From Dehalococcoidia bacterium (lineage in GTDB: Bacteria; Chloroflexota; Dehalococcoidia; Dehalococcoidales; UBA1222), in contig WQTJ01000085.1 of NCBI GenBank assembly GCA_009786345.1, positions 1 through 5,983 on the forward strand: 5,983 bases of DNA. The letters are read 5' to 3'. The translations under genes and the position numbers were made by a program. Under the pieces are notes generated by a model. That model made no database searches, had not been told where the DNA came from, and saw only the letters and a list, made by a program, of their open reading frames with translations. Positions 5,361 through 5,983 of this stretch are shown here, in pieces (the stretch's first letter is position 1; each line of letters opens with the position of its first letter).

Positions 5361-5387
5361 GCCCATTGACAAGTATGGTCAATGGGC
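5361..5387. promoter_or_regulatory. Operator-like perfect inverted repeat over the HTH gene promoter
   Basis: GCCCATTGAC (5361-5370) and GTCAATGGGC (5378-5387) are exact reverse complements with a 7-nt spacer. The left arm contains most of the TTGACA -35 box (5366-5371) and the right arm ends at the -10 region. No T-run follows on either strand, so a terminator is unlikely. The placement fits a repressor site, most simply for the HTH protein encoded just downstream. Confidence 0.7.
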
Positions 5388-5395
5388 TATACACT
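5366..5395 (+). promoter_or_regulatory. Promoter of the HTH gene
   Basis: A perfect TTGACA (5366-5371) is followed by TACACT after 18 nt (5390-5395, 4/6), or by TATACA after 16 nt (5388-5393). Transcription would start about 5400-5405, that is, at or just before the ATG at 5405, so the message is leaderless or nearly so. Confidence 0.7.
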
Positions 5396-5404
5396 GTCAA
5401 TGCT

Positions 5405-5830
5405 ATGACAAACCAAAGTTTTAATATCAACGAGGCTGCCCAAAAACTCAATGTTTCCACGCGTACCATTCGCCGCTATATTAAAGCTGGCAAGCTTAAG
5501 GCTGAACTTGTCAAAGGTAGTTTTGGAGATGAATATCGCATATTGGAACTACCACCACAGTTGGATCCAAATTTGGATTTGGCTGGAAGTGAAGACAACG
5601 AGCAAACTAAATCAATAAGTAAAGCTACGGCTACAGCTTCTATTGATAGCTTTGATTTGATTCGTGAATTGCAAGAAAAGAATTTGGCATTAGCTGCACA
5701 GCTTGGTGCTGCAGCTGAGCGCATACGCAATTTGGAAAGTCAGGTCAAGTTGCTGGTACCGCCAAAAACCGAAAAACCTTCTTCCAAATCATTTTGGCGG
5801 CGTTTGTTCGGAGGGAAAAAGGCAGACTGA
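5405..5830 (+). CDS. MerR/HTH_17-type DNA-binding protein with coiled coil
   Basis: A 141-residue probable transcription regulator. Residues 6-32 form a MerR/excisionase-like helix-turn-helix (FNINEAAQKLNVSTRTIRRY, then IKAGKL), and residues 33-48 a wing (GSFGDEYRIL). Residues about 50-80 are a polar, likely disordered linker. Residues about 84-116 are a heptad-rich helix (LIRELQEKNLALAAQL onward), probably a dimerising coiled coil. The tail FWRRLFGGKK (130-139) is basic and aromatic. No ligand-binding domain is present. The frame is open further upstream to an ATG at 5375 and a TTG at 5366, but that TTG is the first base triplet of the TTGACA -35 box, and the extra 13 residues are not HTH-like. 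ATG 5405 is therefore the start, with no SD and probable leaderless initiation. The palindrome upstream suggests autoregulation. Genes other than itself that it controls are unknown. Confidence 0.88.
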   Translation: MTNQSFNINEAAQKLNVSTRTIRRYIKAGKLKAELVKGSFGDEYRILELPPQLDPNLDLAGSEDNEQTKSISKATATASIDSFDLIRELQEKNLALAAQLGAAAERIRNLESQVKLLVPPKTEKPSSKSFWRRLFGGKKAD

Positions 5831-5832
5831 GC

Positions 5833-5848
5833 AGTGCTTCGGCATTTT
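5833..5848 (+). terminator. Small UUCG-loop hairpin after the HTH gene
   Basis: Three nt after the stop codon, AGTGC (5833-5837) pairs with GCATT (5842-5846, one G-U) around a TTCG tetraloop closed by C-G. TTTT (5845-5848) overlaps its 3' side. The loop type is very stable, but the stem is short. It may protect the mRNA end or act as a weak first terminator before the stronger one at 5866. Confidence 0.35.
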
Positions 5849-5865
5849 GATGACATATATACCTT

Positions 5866-5893
5866 GCCTCTCTCTAAGAAGGGAGGCTTTTTT
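5866..5893 (+). terminator. Rho-independent terminator of the HTH gene
   Basis: GCCTCTCT (5866-5873) pairs with AGGGAGGC (5880-5887), 8 bp with one G-U, around a 6-nt loop. Six Ts (5888-5893) follow. It lies 35 nt after the stop codon. Confidence 0.85.
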
Positions 5894-5904
5894 ATTAAAA
5901 ACAG

Positions 5905-5961
5905 GGGGTGTAATACCCCGCCCCTTGGGGCGCAAGATATACACCGCTGCTTGCGGCGGTG
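5905..5961 (+). repeat. Three adjacent hairpins before the next gene
   Basis: Hairpin 1 is GGGGT (5905-5909) with ACCCC (5915-5919). Hairpin 2 is CGCCC with GGGCG around a CTTG loop (5919-5932). Hairpin 3 is CACCGCTG with CGGCGGTG around a CTTG loop (5942-5961, one wobble pair). The G-runs and C-runs of hairpins 1 and 2 could also pair with each other in other combinations. None is followed by a T-run. Confidence 0.5.
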
Positions 5962-5968
5962 CTAAAAT
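5960..5968 (+). promoter_or_regulatory. Extended -10 promoter at the window's right edge (leaderless)
   Basis: TGCTAAAAT is a TGn-extended -10 (TAAAAT, 5/6 to TATAAT) ending exactly 6 nt before the ATG at 5975. This is the same geometry as the amidohydrolase promoter at 2449-2457. No -35 is visible where expected, because hairpin 3 occupies that stretch. Confidence 0.5.
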
Positions 5969-5974
5969 GAGGGT

Positions 5975-5983
5975 ATGGCAAAA
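5975..5983 (+). CDS. Start of a gene cut by the window edge (Met-Ala-Lys...)
   Basis: Three codons, ATG GCA AAA, are seen before the sequence ends. The call rests on the extended -10 placed for leaderless initiation, the preceding terminator, and MAK being a common start for highly expressed proteins. An overlapping ATG at 5967 in another frame is possible. The product cannot be named. Confidence 0.4.

Noticed and set aside
5361..5387. Palindrome read as a terminator for the 341-residue gene
   Set aside because: It is 145 nt from that stop codon, has no following T-run on either strand, and coincides with the -35 box of the next promoter.
1..5983. CRISPR array, insertion sequence, tRNA or rRNA
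   Set aside because: No regularly spaced direct repeats, transposase-like frame, terminal inverted repeats, or cloverleaf-like segments were seen on reading both strands.

Overview
The window reads as a bacterial chromosome segment of moderate GC with tightly packed small genes. No transposon, CRISPR array, rRNA or tRNA is visible. The lineage is uncertain. A tiny DUF5679-type zinc ribbon, a CTC-type L25 and genes that appear leaderless beside genes with AGGAGG ribosome sites would fit Chloroflexota (Dehalococcoidia-like). This is an inference from gene content; no rRNA or other marker is present to confirm it.

Left block, 1-3713, is all minus strand. From right to left in transcription order it holds a gamma-glutamylcyclotransferase-like protein, ribosomal protein L25/CTC with its own promoter and terminator, and an amidohydrolase whose stop overlaps the start of an RNA 2',3'-cyclic phosphodiesterase (ThpR). 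A 74-residue zinc ribbon with a GTG start and a clear promoter follows, then an O6-alkylguanine-DNA alkyltransferase. These look like several short transcription units and not one operon.

A divergent AT-rich intergenic region (about 3714-3831) separates this block from a plus-strand block. That block starts with a 45-residue zinc-ribbon gene having a near-consensus promoter, a strong SD and a perfect-looking terminator. Next is a 341-residue protein of unknown function with its own TTGACA-N17-TATATT promoter. A 141-residue MerR/HTH_17-type DNA-binding protein follows, with a coiled coil and a basic aromatic tail. Its promoter is covered by a perfect 10-bp inverted repeat, suggesting autoregulation. 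After its terminator come three adjacent hairpins and what looks like the leaderless start of another gene at the window edge.

The most interesting items are: (1) the 341-residue protein, which appears to be an internal duplication of a Rossmann-like module carrying (S/P)GF-TK / PFGTK loops reminiscent of CARF/SAVED ligand-sensing domains; (2) the operator-like palindrome over the -35 box of the HTH gene, which also shows that a longer TTG-started reading of that gene is wrong; (3) two extended -10 promoters placed exactly 6 nt before an ATG, pointing to leaderless mRNAs.
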